DNA of 64,000 nt from Chloroflexi bacterium CFX4 (GCA_021404685.1 QWHC01000001.1:124001-188000); one strand, 5' to 3'. Counted from the stretch's first letter, positions 50,407 to 60,167 are shown. Notes: a model not told the origin generated them from the letters alone. Numbers and translations are program-made.

Positions 50407-51855
50407 ATGGGCGAAAAAAAGCGCGATTGGGCAAAGTGGATGCGGCGGGCGATGCCTGCCCTTGATTTTGGGTTGATCTTTGTGGCGTTTTGGCTGGCAT
50501 ATAGCCTGCGCTATCAATCAGCGTTGGTGCGAAACATCTTGCCCATTGAGGAGGCTTTTTTTACCTCGTTCGATGTATTCGTGCCATATGCGCTGGTCTT
50601 TGCGTTGTGGGTTGTGCTGACTGCGCCAGTGGCAGGGCTTTACCGCGAACATCGTGGGCGCGGCTGGCTGGAGGAGGTTTCGCGCATTGTGAACGGCGTT
50701 GCCAGCGCCACTGTGATCGCTATGGCGGTCAGTTTCGTCACGCAGCCACCAGCCTTCTCGCGCCTGCTGCTGATCTTGGCGGCGGTGTTGTGTGTGGTGC
50801 TTCTGGCGAGCATTCGCCTTGTCTATCGCTATGTGCGGAGCATTTTGCGGCGGCGCGGAATTGGCGTGGCGCGGGTGCTGCTGATTGGTGCGGGCGATGT
50901 CGGTCGGGCAGTGCTGAGCGCGATTTTGGCGCGCCCTGATTTAGGCTACGTGCCAATTGGCTACCTTGATGACGATCCAGAGCGTGGATCGGTGGACATG
51001 GGGCGTGTGCGCGGCTTGGGCAGCGTCGAAAATCTGCCTGATTTGCTGGCGCAAGGCGCTGCTGACCTTGTGATCGTTGCCCTGCCTTGGAATGCGCGCA
51101 AACAGATCATGGAGATTGTGCAACGCTGCGAAAGCCATGCCGTCCAGACGCGAGTCGTGCCTGATCTGTTCCAACTGAGCATGAGCCAAGTGCGCGTGGA
51201 AAATCTTGAAGGCATTCCGCTGCTAGGCTTAAAGGCGACCACGGCCATGGATCGCACGCAACATTTGGTCAAGCGCATCATTGACCTTGCCATTGTGCTG
51301 TTGAGCGCGCCGTTTGCCCTGCCGCTTGGCTTGCTGATCGCGCTGGCGATCAAGCTCGATTCACCGGGCAAGGTCTTCTATGCACATCACCGTGTGGGCA
51401 AGAATGGGCGTGAATTCTACATGCTTAAATTCCGTTCGATGATCGAAGGTGCGGATAAAAAGCACCACGACCTGATCCGACAAACAGGCGCCGATCCGAA
51501 GCGCCCTAAATGGGAAAATGATCCGCGCATTACACGCGTGGGACGCTTTTTGCGGCGCACCAGCCTAGACGAACTGCCTAATCTGATCAATGTGCTGCGC
51601 GGCGAGATGAGTATCGTCGGTCCACGCCCGCCGACGCCTTCCGAAGTTGAACTCTATGAGGCATGGCAGCGCCAGCGCCTGAACACGCAACCGGGCATCA
51701 CCGGCTTGTGGCAGGTCAGTGGGCGCAGTAAAGTGCCATTTGAGGAGCAATGCCTTTTGGATATCTACTACATTGATAACTGGTCAATTGGGCTGGATTT
51801 GCAGATTTTGCTCCGCACCATTCCGAATGTGCTGCTTGGCAACGGCGCTTACTAG
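50407..51855 (+). CDS. Polyprenyl-phosphate sugar-1-phosphate transferase
   Basis: A 482-residue member of the WbaP/CpsE-type family that starts exopolysaccharide repeat units by moving a sugar-1-phosphate to undecaprenyl phosphate. Four or five transmembrane helices are followed by a Rossmann-like domain ([18 protein letters not shown], about 160-178), then the catalytic bacterial sugar transferase domain with [34 protein letters not shown] and [10 protein letters not shown]. It starts 4 nt after the glycosyltransferase. Confidence 0.93.
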   Translation: MGEKKRDWAKWMRRAMPALDFGLIFVAFWLAYSLRYQSALVRNILPIEEAFFTSFDVFVPYALVFALWVVLTAPVAGLYREHRGRGWLEEVSRIVNGVASATVIAMAVSFVTQPPAFSRLLLILAAVLCVVLLASIRLVYRYVRSILRRRGIGVARVLLIGAGDVGRAVLSAILARPDLGYVPIGYLDDDPERGSVDMGRVRGLGSVENLPDLLAQGAADLVIVALPWNARKQIMEIVQRCESHAVQTRVVPDLFQLSMSQVRVENLEGIPLLGLKATTAMDRTQHLVKRIIDLAIVLLSAPFALPLGLLIALAIKLDSPGKVFYAHHRVGKNGREFYMLKFRSMIEGADKKHHDLIRQTGADPKRPKWENDPRITRVGRFLRRTSLDELPNLINVLRGEMSIVGPRPPTPSEVELYEAWQRQRLNTQPGITGLWQVSGRSKVPFEEQCLLDIYYIDNWSIGLDLQILLRTIPNVLLGNGAY

Positions 51856-51962
51856 TGCATCCAATTATCATCACAAAATTCAGCAATCCTACAAATTGTT
51901 TGATCATTGTGAAAGTATAAGCAGCCCATTAAAGTGCGGGCTGTGCTATCGTGATTTTATAC

Positions 51963-51968
51963 TATAAT
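51963..51968 (+). promoter_or_regulatory. -10 element for the hybrid sensor gene
   Basis: TATAAT in ACTATAATAT, about 64 nt before the chosen ATG. The -35 element is not clear. Confidence 0.35.
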
Positions 51969-52031
51969 ATCCATTGTAGGCTTCAGGAGATTGCAGCCTA
52001 AATGCCACCAGTTTACGAGGGAATCCCAGAA

Positions 52032-53147
52032 ATGACTGCAACCATTCTCGTACTAGAAGATGATAGACCACTTATGGAAGGCATTCGAGATATGCTCGAA
52101 TTGCAGGGCTATCGTATCCTGACTGCCATCAATGGTGTGGAAGGGCTGCGCGTGATGCAAAACAGTCCGACCCTGCCCGATCTGATCGTTTCGGACATCA
52201 TGATGCCTGAAATGGACGGCTATCAATTTCTGGAGGCAGTGCAAAGCAACAGCCAATGGGTGGATATTCCCTTCATCTTCCTAACAGCAAAGGGCGAAAA
52301 AGAAGACGTGCGCGAAGGGCGAATGCTCGGCGCTGATGACTATGTGATCAAGCCCTTTGAGGCAGATGACCTGGTTGTGCGGATCGCCTCCAAACTGCGC
52401 CGCAGCCGCCAATTGCGCCAGACGCAAGAGACGCGGGTGACCGATATTAAGCGCCGCATCCTCACCATTTTGCACCATGAGTTCCGCACGCCGTTGACCT
52501 ATGTGGTTGCCTACTCCGATCTGCTCAACCGCGACCTTTCCGAGATGACTTACGATGACATCAAAGAGTTTTTGGGCGGCGTGAACAGTGGTGCAGAGCG
52601 CTTGCGCCGCCTTGTTGAGAACTTTATTTTACTGGTTGAGTTAGAGACGGGTGAGGCTGCTTCCACCTTTGCGTGGCGCAAACGCCCTATCACCGATATT
52701 GCAAGCATCCTGACGGGCGCACAGGAAAATGTGCAGCCCTTTGCCGCAGAGCGCGGCATTGCGCTCACCATTGTGCCGCCTAACGACTTGCCGCCAATCG
52801 TGGGCGATGCCGAGTACCTCAAAATTGTGCTAACGCGCCTGCTGGATAACGCCATCAAATTCAGCGATAAACCGAACCCAACGGTCACACTCTCTGCAAC
52901 GCTTGGCGAAAAGCACGTCTATTTTCATGTGGCGGATAATGGGCGCGGCATTCCAACCGAAGAACAACCACACATCTTTGAGGTGTTCTACCAAATAGAC
53001 CGCCAAAAATTTGAAGATCAGGGTGCCGGTGCCGGCTTGGCAATCGTGCGGCGCATTGTGGATTTGCACGAGGGCATCATCACCGTTCAGAGCGTTCCCG
53101 GCAACGGCGCGACGTTCACAGTCGGCATTCCTCTGGCAGAGGCATAA
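52032..53147 (+). CDS. Receiver-histidine kinase hybrid
   Basis: A 371-residue cytoplasmic protein. The N-terminal receiver has ILVLEDDRPLMEGI and LIVSDIMMPEMDGYQFL (phospho-Asp) with KPFEADDL; then HisKA with ILHHEFRTPLTYVVAYSD and an HATPase (LLDNAIKFSD, DNGRGIP, GAGAGLAIVRRIV). The order receiver-HisKA-HATPase suggests that phosphorylation of the receiver controls kinase activity. ATG 52032 matches the receiver family start; 52002 adds ten residues. No separate cognate regulator lies beside it. Confidence 0.85.
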   Translation: MTATILVLEDDRPLMEGIRDMLELQGYRILTAINGVEGLRVMQNSPTLPDLIVSDIMMPEMDGYQFLEAVQSNSQWVDIPFIFLTAKGEKEDVREGRMLGADDYVIKPFEADDLVVRIASKLRRSRQLRQTQETRVTDIKRRILTILHHEFRTPLTYVVAYSDLLNRDLSEMTYDDIKEFLGGVNSGAERLRRLVENFILLVELETGEAASTFAWRKRPITDIASILTGAQENVQPFAAERGIALTIVPPNDLPPIVGDAEYLKIVLTRLLDNAIKFSDKPNPTVTLSATLGEKHVYFHVADNGRGIPTEEQPHIFEVFYQIDRQKFEDQGAGAGLAIVRRIVDLHEGIITVQSVPGNGATFTVGIPLAEA

Positions 53148-53238
53148 CCTAACGTTTTTTGCGCGCCCATACCTGTTGTGTGTTACAATGCGCCTGAATG
53201 TAAGTGCAACCCGCCTTTTGCTTAAGAAGGGATGACCA

Positions 53239-53982
53239 ATGGCGCAAGGAATTCTGGAGAAGATTAATATCCTCATCTCCGCCAACCTACACGCGATGGT
53301 AGATCGTGCGTTGGAATCAAACTCGGTGAAGGTGATGGATGAGTATATCCGCCGTGCTGATCGCGATCTTGATACGCTCGAAACGCAGATCGTGACCGTT
53401 GGCGGCAGTGTACGGACGCTTAAACGTAAGTATGAGGAAATGTCTGCGGCTGCCGAAAAGCTGGACCGTAACATTGATACGCTCCTGACGGCTGGTCGGA
53501 CGGATCAGGCGGCGCGTGTGCAGGCTGAGCTAAACACTAAGCAGCAGCAGGCGCAAGAATACTACCAACAGTGGCAAAGCCAAGAGCAAGAATACAAGCG
53601 GATGCTGGATGCCAAGCTGAAATTGGAAGCACGCCTGAACACTGTGCGCCAAGAGCGCGAGCATCTGCAAGAGCTGATGAAGCTGGCAGAGGCAAAACGC
53701 GCCACAACGCGCACCATCAAGAGCCTGAATGATATTCAGGGTGTGGGCGATGCCGACATTCGCCGCATTGGCGATATGATCCGCGAGCGCCTAGACCGCG
53801 AAGATGCCGAGATGGAAGTTGCCTCCATGCGCCTGCAAGATGTCGTCGAGGAGACCGTTGAGCAGAGCCTTGTTGATCAGCAGCTTGAGGAACGGCGGCG
53901 GCGCTTGGGCTTGGCAGGCGGCGGCGATAGCGGCAGCGGTGCCAGCAGCAGCAGCACTGGCAGCGTGGGCGGTGCCAACTAA
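53239..53982 (+). CDS. pspA: PspA/IM30 family protein
   Basis: A 247-residue protein predicted almost wholly coiled-coil, as in PspA/Vipp1: MAQGILEKINILISANLHAM at the start (amphipathic membrane-binding helix), then long heptad stretches. The C-terminus is a Gly/Ser tail (GDSGSGASSSSTGS) not usual in PspA. The family stabilises and repairs the inner membrane by ESCRT-III-like polymers. AAGGGATGACC lies before the ATG. It follows the hybrid kinase by 91 nt. Confidence 0.9.
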   Translation: MAQGILEKINILISANLHAMVDRALESNSVKVMDEYIRRADRDLDTLETQIVTVGGSVRTLKRKYEEMSAAAEKLDRNIDTLLTAGRTDQAARVQAELNTKQQQAQEYYQQWQSQEQEYKRMLDAKLKLEARLNTVRQEREHLQELMKLAEAKRATTRTIKSLNDIQGVGDADIRRIGDMIRERLDREDAEMEVASMRLQDVVEETVEQSLVDQQLEERRRRLGLAGGGDSGSGASSSSTGSVGGAN

Positions 53983-54004
53983 CCGCGCCAAACCATGAAG
54001 AAGG

Positions 54005-54028
54005 ACGGGACGCGCTAAGGCGTCCCGT
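54005..54028. terminator. Bidirectional terminator pspA/fur
   Basis: A 9-bp stem ACGGGACGC/GCGTCCCGT, loop 54014-54019, followed by TTGCGTTT on the plus strand. It separates the convergent pspA and fur-like genes. Confidence 0.75.
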
Positions 54029-54034
54029 TTGCGT

Positions 54035-54493
54035 TTAGGCGTCCTCATCAGGGCAGAAGGTGGGTGCATCTGCGCGATTTTTGGTGCAGTGTGCGCTTAA
54101 CAGCAGGCGCGCCGCCGAAGCCTCGAAGCCATGTACGGATAGTAAGCGACTCAGGACGGCCTGATCTTCTGGCGAGACGCTGGCAAGCGCCGTGATCGCT
54201 TTGCAATCTAGGCAGAAAACATGCGCGCCGCCTTCATTTTCAGTGTGCAAGGCGTATAGGCGATGTTCTTCGCCGGGAATTTCGTCCAACAAGCCAACCG
54301 AGACGAACTCGGCCAGGTTACGGTGGACGGTGGCAAGGTGAATGTGCCGATCTAAGGCTTGGGCGCGTTCATGCAGCGTTCGCACCGAAAACGGCTCGGT
54401 GCTTTCAAGGATCAGGCGCAGCAAGATAGTACGTGGGCGCGTTAGGCGCAAGCCCGCCGCACTAATGCGTTTGGCAGCCGTTTCAAAGTTCAT
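54035..54493 (-). CDS. Fur-family metalloregulator
   Basis: A 152-residue Fur/PerR/Zur-type protein. The DNA-binding helix is HIHLATVHRNLAEFVSVGLL; the first structural-zinc Cys pair is HVFCLDC. The second pair is unusual: Cys residues occur in SAHCTKNRADAPTFCPDE, 12 residues apart, rather than as a C-x-x-C. Which metal it senses cannot be told. It is coupled to the DtxR gene (2 nt apart), and a 7-1-7 palindrome lies in their shared upstream region. Confidence 0.85.
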   Translation of the reverse strand: MNFETAAKRISAAGLRLTRPRTILLRLILESTEPFSVRTLHERAQALDRHIHLATVHRNLAEFVSVGLLDEIPGEEHRLYALHTENEGGAHVFCLDCKAITALASVSPEDQAVLSRLLSVHGFEASAARLLLSAHCTKNRADAPTFCPDEDA

Positions 54494-54495
54494 CG

Positions 54496-55188
54496 TCAGG
54501 CAGGCGTTACGCGAATGCCACGCGCTAACTCGTAGCCGATAACCTGCTCTTGTTTGCCAATTCGCAGGCGCAGCGGTCCATTAAAGGGCGCGCGGCTGAG
54601 CATAGTGATTGTTTGCTCAGGCACAATCTGGAGCGATGCTAAATATTTCAGCACTTCAGGATCGTGGCTGTTGACGCGGCTCACGATCAGATCAGCAGGT
54701 ACTTCGTCAATTTCGGAAAGCGGCGTATCCTGAATGGTAGGCATTTCGCCCTCTGCGGTTGGGATCGGCTCGCCGTGTGGGCAGCGCTTCGGAAAGCCCG
54801 CCATGCGCTCCATGCGCGCCGCAACTGACTCGCTAATGACCGCGCCAATGGCATCTGCCTCATCATGCACTTCGTGCCACGCAAAGCCCATTACCTTCAC
54901 CAAAAACACTTCCGCCAGGCGGTGGCGGCGAATGTTCATCAGTGCCTCGCGCTCACCTTTGGGCGTCAGGCGCATTCCGCGATACGGCTCATGCTCGACA
55001 AAGCCCGCCCGCTTCAGGCGCTCCACAACGGCAGCGACCGCCGGCGCAGAGACGTTCATGCGCTCCGCCAACGCGGAAGTGGTGATATACGGATTATCGC
55101 CCTGATAATGGGCGATACGGTAGGCTTCCGCCAAGTATTCCTGCTGAATAATGCTTGCCCGCACGCTGCCAGCATTTCCTTTGCTCAT
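54496..55188 (-). CDS. DtxR/MntR-family metalloregulator
   Basis: A 230-residue regulator. Winged helix: ITTSALAERMNVSAPAVAAVVERL; dimerisation/metal-binding region: RRHRLAEVFLVKVMGFAWHEVHDEADAIG with the family's H/E ligands; C-terminal SH3-like (FeoA) domain near RLRIGKQEQVIGYELARG. It represses iron or manganese uptake genes on metal binding. The gene is first in a two-gene unit with fur, an uncommon but sensible pairing. Confidence 0.9.
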   Translation of the reverse strand: MSKGNAGSVRASIIQQEYLAEAYRIAHYQGDNPYITTSALAERMNVSAPAVAAVVERLKRAGFVEHEPYRGMRLTPKGEREALMNIRRHRLAEVFLVKVMGFAWHEVHDEADAIGAVISESVAARMERMAGFPKRCPHGEPIPTAEGEMPTIQDTPLSEIDEVPADLIVSRVNSHDPEVLKYLASLQIVPEQTITMLSRAPFNGPLRLRIGKQEQVIGYELARGIRVTPA

Positions 55189-55287
55189 CTACGCCATCCA
55201 CTCACAGTTTAAGCTACATTAAATTCGAGGTTAACGCACAGCGTTGATTCCACCGCGCCGCCGCCTTTATAATGATAGTAGCGTTAC

Positions 55288-55302
55288 TGCAAATTATTTG
55301 CA
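55288..55302. promoter_or_regulatory. 7-1-7 Fur-family box
   Basis: TGCAAATTATTTGCA has perfect 7-bp arms around one central base, the same layout as the Fur/Zur/Mur consensus TGATAAT-N-ATTATCA. It lies in the divergent region between dtxR-fur and the small membrane protein gene, next to TATAAT (55268-55273). Confidence 0.6.
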
Positions 55303-55374
55303 ATAGCGATTAGCAAAATTCACGAGCGCGCTTGTGCTAGGTACATCACCTAGCTTGTTTGGAGACCTGAACCC

Positions 55375-55569
55375 ATGCCTAATGCCGATCTAACCTTGAT
55401 TAGCTTCTTGTTGGCGATGCTGCTTGGCGTGCTGAGCCTGTTCATCATCCGCCGTAGCGCTGATGAGTATGAACGCGCCATACTAGGTGAGCCGTTAACC
55501 CGCTTTGTGATGCCTGCCCTTGGTACATTCGCCGCGGTTGCATTTGTGGCATTGCTCATCATTGGCTGA
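55375..55569 (+). CDS. Small two-helix membrane protein
   Basis: A 64-residue protein with helices at about 6-25 and 45-63 joined by a charged loop (RRSADEYERAILGEP). I do not recognise the family. It overlaps the glycerate kinase start by 1 nt (TGATG), so co-translation is likely, and lies downstream of the Fur-type box. Confidence 0.75.
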   Translation: MPNADLTLISFLLAMLLGVLSLFIIRRSADEYERAILGEPLTRFVMPALGTFAAVAFVALLIIG

Positions 55570-56705
55570 TGCGGATCGCCCTTGCCCCAAATGCCTTTCG
55601 CGGCAGCCTGACGGCGCTTCAGGCTGTTGAATGCCTTGCCGCAGGGCTGCGCGCTTCTGCTTTGCGCGCCAACCTCGATCTGATCCACATGCCACTTGCC
55701 GATGGCGGCGATAGCACCTTAGATGTTCTGCTGCACGGGCTGGGTGGCACGCGCCACACGCTCACCGTCAGCAATCCACGCGGCGCGCCCATCTCGGCGG
55801 AATTTGGCATCCTCTCAGACGGCACCACCGCGATTTTAGAGTTAGCACGTGCTTCGGGTGTCGAGCTTCTGCCGCGTGCGGAGCGCAATCCGCTGCTCAC
55901 CACAACCTATGGCAGCGGCGAACTCATCCGTGAAGCATATCGGCGCGGCTGCCGCCACTTTTTGATCGGCATTGGCGGCAGCGCCACTAACGATGGCGGT
56001 GCAGGGTGCTTGCAGGCGCTCGGTGCGCGCTTTCTAAACGCGGATGGGCGCGAACTGCCGCACGGCGGCGGCGCGCTGCGGCACCTGGCGCGGGTAGATT
56101 TTTCCGCGCTGCGGGCAGCCTTTGCTGATGCACGCTTTACCATCCTCTGCGATGTGACCAATCCGCTGATCGGTGAGCAGGGTGCGGCGCGCATTTTCGC
56201 GCCTCAAAAAGGCGCTGATCCTGAGATGGTGGAACAGCTTGAGGCTGCGCTGACGCGCTACGCTGAGGTGCTAGAGCGCGATCTTGGCGTGCGTGTGGCC
56301 GATATGGCAGGTGGTGGTGCAGCCGGCGGCTTTGGCGCGGGCATGGTGGCAGCCCTTGGCGCGGAATTAGCGCCCGGCGCGCCAACCTTGATGGCACTGC
56401 TGAACTATGAGGCAAAGCTGGAAGGCGTGGATTTGCTGATCACAGGTGAGGGTAAAATTGACTCTCAGACCGAAGGCGGCAAGGCTGTCCAGCGGATCGC
56501 AGCGGCTGCCGCTGCCCGAAACATTCCAGTGATTGCCTTTGCAGGCATGGTGGAGGCATCACCAAGCGCGCTGACGCAGCTCGGCATCACCGCCGCTTGG
56601 AGCATTGTCCCCGGCGTTAGCACGCTCAGTGAAGCGCTTGCCAACGCGCCGCTGTGGCTAACACGCGCCGCGCACATGCTCGGCAATACGTTAGCGCTGC
56701 GCTAG
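55569..56705 (+). CDS. Glycerate kinase
   Basis: A 378-residue GlxK/GarK-type kinase. The family start MRIALAPNAFRGSLTALQAVE, the GGSATNDGGAGCLQALG nucleotide loop and DLLITGEGKIDSQTEGGKAVQRIA are all present. It phosphorylates D-glycerate, normally to 2-phosphoglycerate in this class. Length and motifs are intact. Confidence 0.93.
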   Translation: MRIALAPNAFRGSLTALQAVECLAAGLRASALRANLDLIHMPLADGGDSTLDVLLHGLGGTRHTLTVSNPRGAPISAEFGILSDGTTAILELARASGVELLPRAERNPLLTTTYGSGELIREAYRRGCRHFLIGIGGSATNDGGAGCLQALGARFLNADGRELPHGGGALRHLARVDFSALRAAFADARFTILCDVTNPLIGEQGAARIFAPQKGADPEMVEQLEAALTRYAEVLERDLGVRVADMAGGGAAGGFGAGMVAALGAELAPGAPTLMALLNYEAKLEGVDLLITGEGKIDSQTEGGKAVQRIAAAAAARNIPVIAFAGMVEASPSALTQLGITAAWSIVPGVSTLSEALANAPLWLTRAAHMLGNTLALR

Positions 56706-56715
56706 TCCACCAGCC

Positions 56716-58473
56716 TTACGCCGTCATTGGCACGCGGACGCGCACATGCGTGCCGTTGTTTGGCGCGCTGATAATCTCCAAGCTGCCGTGCAAGCGCGCC
56801 GCGCGCTCTTGCATCGAACGCAGCCCTAGATGTCCCGGAAAAGCGCCGTTTGACTCAAAACCAATGCCGTTATCGCGCACTTCCATCACAAGCTGGCTGC
56901 CCTCGTGCGCCAAGCGCAGATGAATACAGCTTGCCTGCGCATGTTTCATGGTATTATGAAGTGCTTCACGGGCGATCCAATAGAGCGCCTCTTTGGATTC
57001 AAGCGGCAGATCGGGCTCCGCGCACATATCAACCTCTACGCCGATGTGGTGGCGCGTTTTGAGCGAGGCAGTCTGGCGCGTTAGGGCGGAGACCAAGCCG
57101 TCTTGCTCCAGCGAGTCCGGGCGCAGGTCGAAGATCAGGGCGCGCATCTCGGTTAAACCTGCCTCGGCAAGGCTCAGCACATAGTCAAGCGGTTCGCGCA
57201 GGCGCGATGGATCGCGCTCCAACAAAGCGCGTGCGGTGCGTGCGCCTAGCGCAATGCCATACAGCGCTTGCGAGACGGAGTCGTGCAGTTCGCGTGCCAA
57301 CCGATTGCGTTCCTGATAAGCTGCCAATTGGCGCGCCTGTTGGTAGAGCCGTGCGTTTTGCAGCGCTACCGCGATCACATCTGCCAGCGCGTTGATCAGC
57401 CACAGGTCAGACTCGAAAAGGCGTCCGCCGCCAGAGGCTTGCACGCGCAGTAAGCCGATCAGCCGATCACTTGCCAACATCGGCACAAAGAGCGTTGCAT
57501 AGCCTTCATCAAGCGGCGTGACGAAGATATAGTCCGGCGGTTCGCCATAGGCAGTTGGCACAAGGCAGGTCTGCACCACGCAAGAGGCAAACGAGGTTGG
57601 ATCATGCAGCGGGATGGAGGGCGGCAGGCTGCGTGGCGTATGGGGCGGCTGGAATGGCACGAGGTAGTTTTCCAGCACGTCGGCAAGGTAAAGCTGCGCG
57701 CAGTGACCCTGTAAATTAGCGTCGAGCAGCTCTCCCACAGTGCAGAGCAACTCTTCTTCGCGCAGTGTGCGCGTCACCGCGGCGCTCAGCTTGGCGATGA
57801 TCTCCATTTGATGGGCGCGTTGTTGTTCGGCAAGGTAGGCGCGCCGCGTTGCCACCACAGAAGGCAGCGTTTGCAGCAGTTGGGTGAACACATAGCATTC
57901 ATCCTCGCTGAAAGTGTGCGGCTGCTCCCAGTAAACGAAAACGACCGCGTTAGGCATACCACCCACTTGCAAATAGAGTGCCGCCATAGAGCGCACGCCA
58001 TAGACCTCAACGAAGCGGCGCGCATTTTCGGGCGTTATCCGAGAATCATCTTGCAGGTCTTCAATAAAGATCGGTCGGCTGTAATCGCCCTGCCACCATT
58101 CCTCGCTGAAGTATGGACGCTTGCTATCTGAACGGCTGAAATCGGGCGGCGATGTAACGCCATTCAGCCAGATTGCCTGCGGAGAAGCGCGCACAATGCT
58201 GCCTTCGGCATTGGTATAGATGAATGAGATCGAGATGCGTTTTGCACCGCGTGGCTGTGCATAAAGCGCCACTGCCTCCAAGATGCTGAATTCATCGCCT
58301 GCTTTAGAAAGCGCCACATTGACGCGCAGCAAGTCTTCATTACGGGCAAGCCGTGTGCGGTGCTGCTCCAGCAGTTGTTCATAGCGCTGCGCCGCAAGTT
58401 GCCGTCCTTCAGCATCCTCAGCCTGTGTCAGTTGGTGGAATGCCTCATAAAGCAGGTGAATTTCTTCGCTCAT
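56716..58473 (-). CDS. GAF sensor histidine kinase (NarX/LiaS type)
   Basis: A 585-residue soluble kinase. Two GAF-like domains occupy about 45-200 and 220-375; the HisKA_3 dimerisation helix has ERNRLARELHDSVSQALYG with the phospho-His in ELHDSV; the ATPase has REALHNTMKHAQAS and DNGIGFES. The cognate regulator is the NarL-type gene immediately upstream in the same transcript, 7 nt away. The signal is not predictable. Confidence 0.9.
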   Translation of the reverse strand: MSEEIHLLYEAFHQLTQAEDAEGRQLAAQRYEQLLEQHRTRLARNEDLLRVNVALSKAGDEFSILEAVALYAQPRGAKRISISFIYTNAEGSIVRASPQAIWLNGVTSPPDFSRSDSKRPYFSEEWWQGDYSRPIFIEDLQDDSRITPENARRFVEVYGVRSMAALYLQVGGMPNAVVFVYWEQPHTFSEDECYVFTQLLQTLPSVVATRRAYLAEQQRAHQMEIIAKLSAAVTRTLREEELLCTVGELLDANLQGHCAQLYLADVLENYLVPFQPPHTPRSLPPSIPLHDPTSFASCVVQTCLVPTAYGEPPDYIFVTPLDEGYATLFVPMLASDRLIGLLRVQASGGGRLFESDLWLINALADVIAVALQNARLYQQARQLAAYQERNRLARELHDSVSQALYGIALGARTARALLERDPSRLREPLDYVLSLAEAGLTEMRALIFDLRPDSLEQDGLVSALTRQTASLKTRHHIGVEVDMCAEPDLPLESKEALYWIAREALHNTMKHAQASCIHLRLAHEGSQLVMEVRDNGIGFESNGAFPGHLGLRSMQERAARLHGSLEIISAPNNGTHVRVRVPMTA

Positions 58474-58480
58474 GGCTTGC

Positions 58481-59128
58481 CTAGCTCACTTCCGCGCCAA
58501 GCGTCTCCACCAGCCCAATGCGTGCGGCATACAAGGCTGCCTGTGTGCGGCTGCTGACGTTCAGCTTGCTCAGGATGTTGCTGACGTGCGTCTTGACGGT
58601 CTTTTCACCGATCACCAGCGTTTGCGCGATCTCTTTGTTGGAGAGTCCTTTTGCCAGCAGGCGCAGCACTTCGGTTTCGCGCTCGGTCAGCACTTCTGGG
58701 CTTTCGGGTGCGCGCACCTCACGGATGAGGCGTGCGGCAGCTTTGGGCGAAAGCTGCACCTGACCGTTGGCGGCGGCTTTGATGGCACGGATCAATTCAT
58801 CGGACTCGGTATCTTTGAGCAGGTAGCCAATCGCACCGGCACGAATAGCGCCTACAACGGCGTTATCTTCCAACACACTGGTCAGCGCCACAACTTCGGC
58901 ATCTGGCACTTCGCGGCGCAGCATCCCAATCGCCGTGACGCCATCCATCACGGGCATCAGTAAATCCATCAGCACCACGTCGGGCTGAAGCTGGCGCGCC
59001 AACGCCACGCCCTGCTTGCCATCCACCGCCTCGCCGATGACCTCTAGCTCACTATCCAAGCTGAGGAACATCCTCAGCCCTTGCCGCACAACGGCATGAT
59101 CATCAACGATCAGAATGCGAATGGTCAT
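58481..59128 (-). CDS. NarL/LuxR-family response regulator
   Basis: A 215-residue regulator. The receiver has ILIVDDHAVVRQGLRMFL, the phospho-Asp in VVLMDLLMPVMDG and Lys in YLLKDTESD; the LuxR HTH is LTERETEVLRLLAKGLSNKEIA with VKTHVSNILSKLNV. It pairs with the HisKA_3 kinase downstream. Confidence 0.93.
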   Translation of the reverse strand: MTIRILIVDDHAVVRQGLRMFLSLDSELEVIGEAVDGKQGVALARQLQPDVVLMDLLMPVMDGVTAIGMLRREVPDAEVVALTSVLEDNAVVGAIRAGAIGYLLKDTESDELIRAIKAAANGQVQLSPKAAARLIREVRAPESPEVLTERETEVLRLLAKGLSNKEIAQTLVIGEKTVKTHVSNILSKLNVSSRTQAALYAARIGLVETLGAEVS

Positions 59129-59216
59129 AGCTGCTCTATTCCTATACGAACGCTTTTGCCTAACTATACCAAGAAAGGGATGGCAGAGCCTAACTTTTCC
59201 GCCCTTTGCTCAGAAA

Positions 59217-59234
59217 ATCCGCCAAAAGGCGGAT
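59217..59234 (-). terminator. Terminator after the RodZ-like gene
   Basis: A 7-bp stem ATCCGCC/GGCGGAT with a four-base loop, followed on the minus strand by TTTTC. It lies 85 nt after the stop of the RodZ-like gene; the rest of the 190-bp gap has no gene. Confidence 0.6.
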
Positions 59235-59318
59235 CAAGCAGGCGACTTGGCATCTCCAGAGGCGTTTTGTAGGGGGCCGCTACGACGCGCACCATAATTT
59301 CTGGTGTGGCGTCCTCAG

Positions 59319-60167
59319 CTAGGGTGCGGCGGTTGGTTGTGGATAGACCTGTTCAACAATCTGCCCGCGTGCGCCCAATATGCCCAAATCCACACCGTTG
59401 ATGACCACGCGCACGCCGGCGGCGTTGCCAGCGCGCAGCCGAACCTGCGTGCCGCGATACTGTAAGACGGTCTGCGGCGCGGGCATCCCTTCAAAGACGA
59501 CGGCGTCATCCACTGTCACGCGCAGCCATGTACGCGCTGTGATGGTGATCTGGATGGCAAGCTCGGCGCTGGCAGCAGCTTCAGCAGCGGCAAGGTTCGG
59601 GTTGGGCAGTGGTGTTGGGCTGGGCGAGAGGGTCGGTGTGGCAGTCTGGTCAGGTTGGGTGGGCAGTTCGGTTGGCACGGGGCTTAAAATGGCGCTCAGG
59701 GTGCTGCCATTTCGCTCAGCGGAACTTGCCAAGCCTGCGCCAATGATGATTGCGGAACTGATGACGCCCAACGCCAGCAGAACGAGCAACACACCGATGA
59801 ATGAACGGCGCTTCGGCACTGCCTCTACGGTTGGGCTGTAGACGGGCATCTTCTGCGAGGTGCGGCGCGGATCGCTTGGCGTGCTTTGCGGCGCACGGCG
59901 CACCCGTCGGCGGCGCCCGCCGCTGAGAGCATCTTCCCAACGGGCAACCCATTCGTCAGGGTCAAGGTGCAGGTGACGGGCATAGCTCCGCAAAAAGCCG
60001 CGTGCCTGCACGGGCGAAGGCAAGGCAGCCGCGTTGCCTTGCTCTATCGCCTCGATAAACTTGGCACGGACTTTGATCGCGTCTTCAATTTCGGGCAGGG
60101 TTAGGTCGCGCCCTTCACGGATGGCGCGTAGCTCACTGCCCAATGCTTGCAGCTCGGCAGCGTTCAC
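59319..60167 (-). CDS. RodZ-like HTH membrane protein
   Basis: A 282-residue protein. The N-terminal HTH (SELRAIREGRDLTLPEIEDAIKVRAKFIEAIEQG) is followed by a basic stretch, one transmembrane helix (about 125-147), a T/P linker (TPTLSPSPTPLP) and a DUF4115 outer domain (ITARTWLRVTVDDAVVFEG). The layout matches RodZ, which links the MreB cytoskeleton to cell-wall synthesis. No mre genes are near. It starts 9 nt after rplI. Confidence 0.88.
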   Translation of the reverse strand: MNAAELQALGSELRAIREGRDLTLPEIEDAIKVRAKFIEAIEQGNAAALPSPVQARGFLRSYARHLHLDPDEWVARWEDALSGGRRRRVRRAPQSTPSDPRRTSQKMPVYSPTVEAVPKRRSFIGVLLVLLALGVISSAIIIGAGLASSAERNGSTLSAILSPVPTELPTQPDQTATPTLSPSPTPLPNPNLAAAEAAASAELAIQITITARTWLRVTVDDAVVFEGMPAPQTVLQYRGTQVRLRAGNAAGVRVVINGVDLGILGARGQIVEQVYPQPTAAP

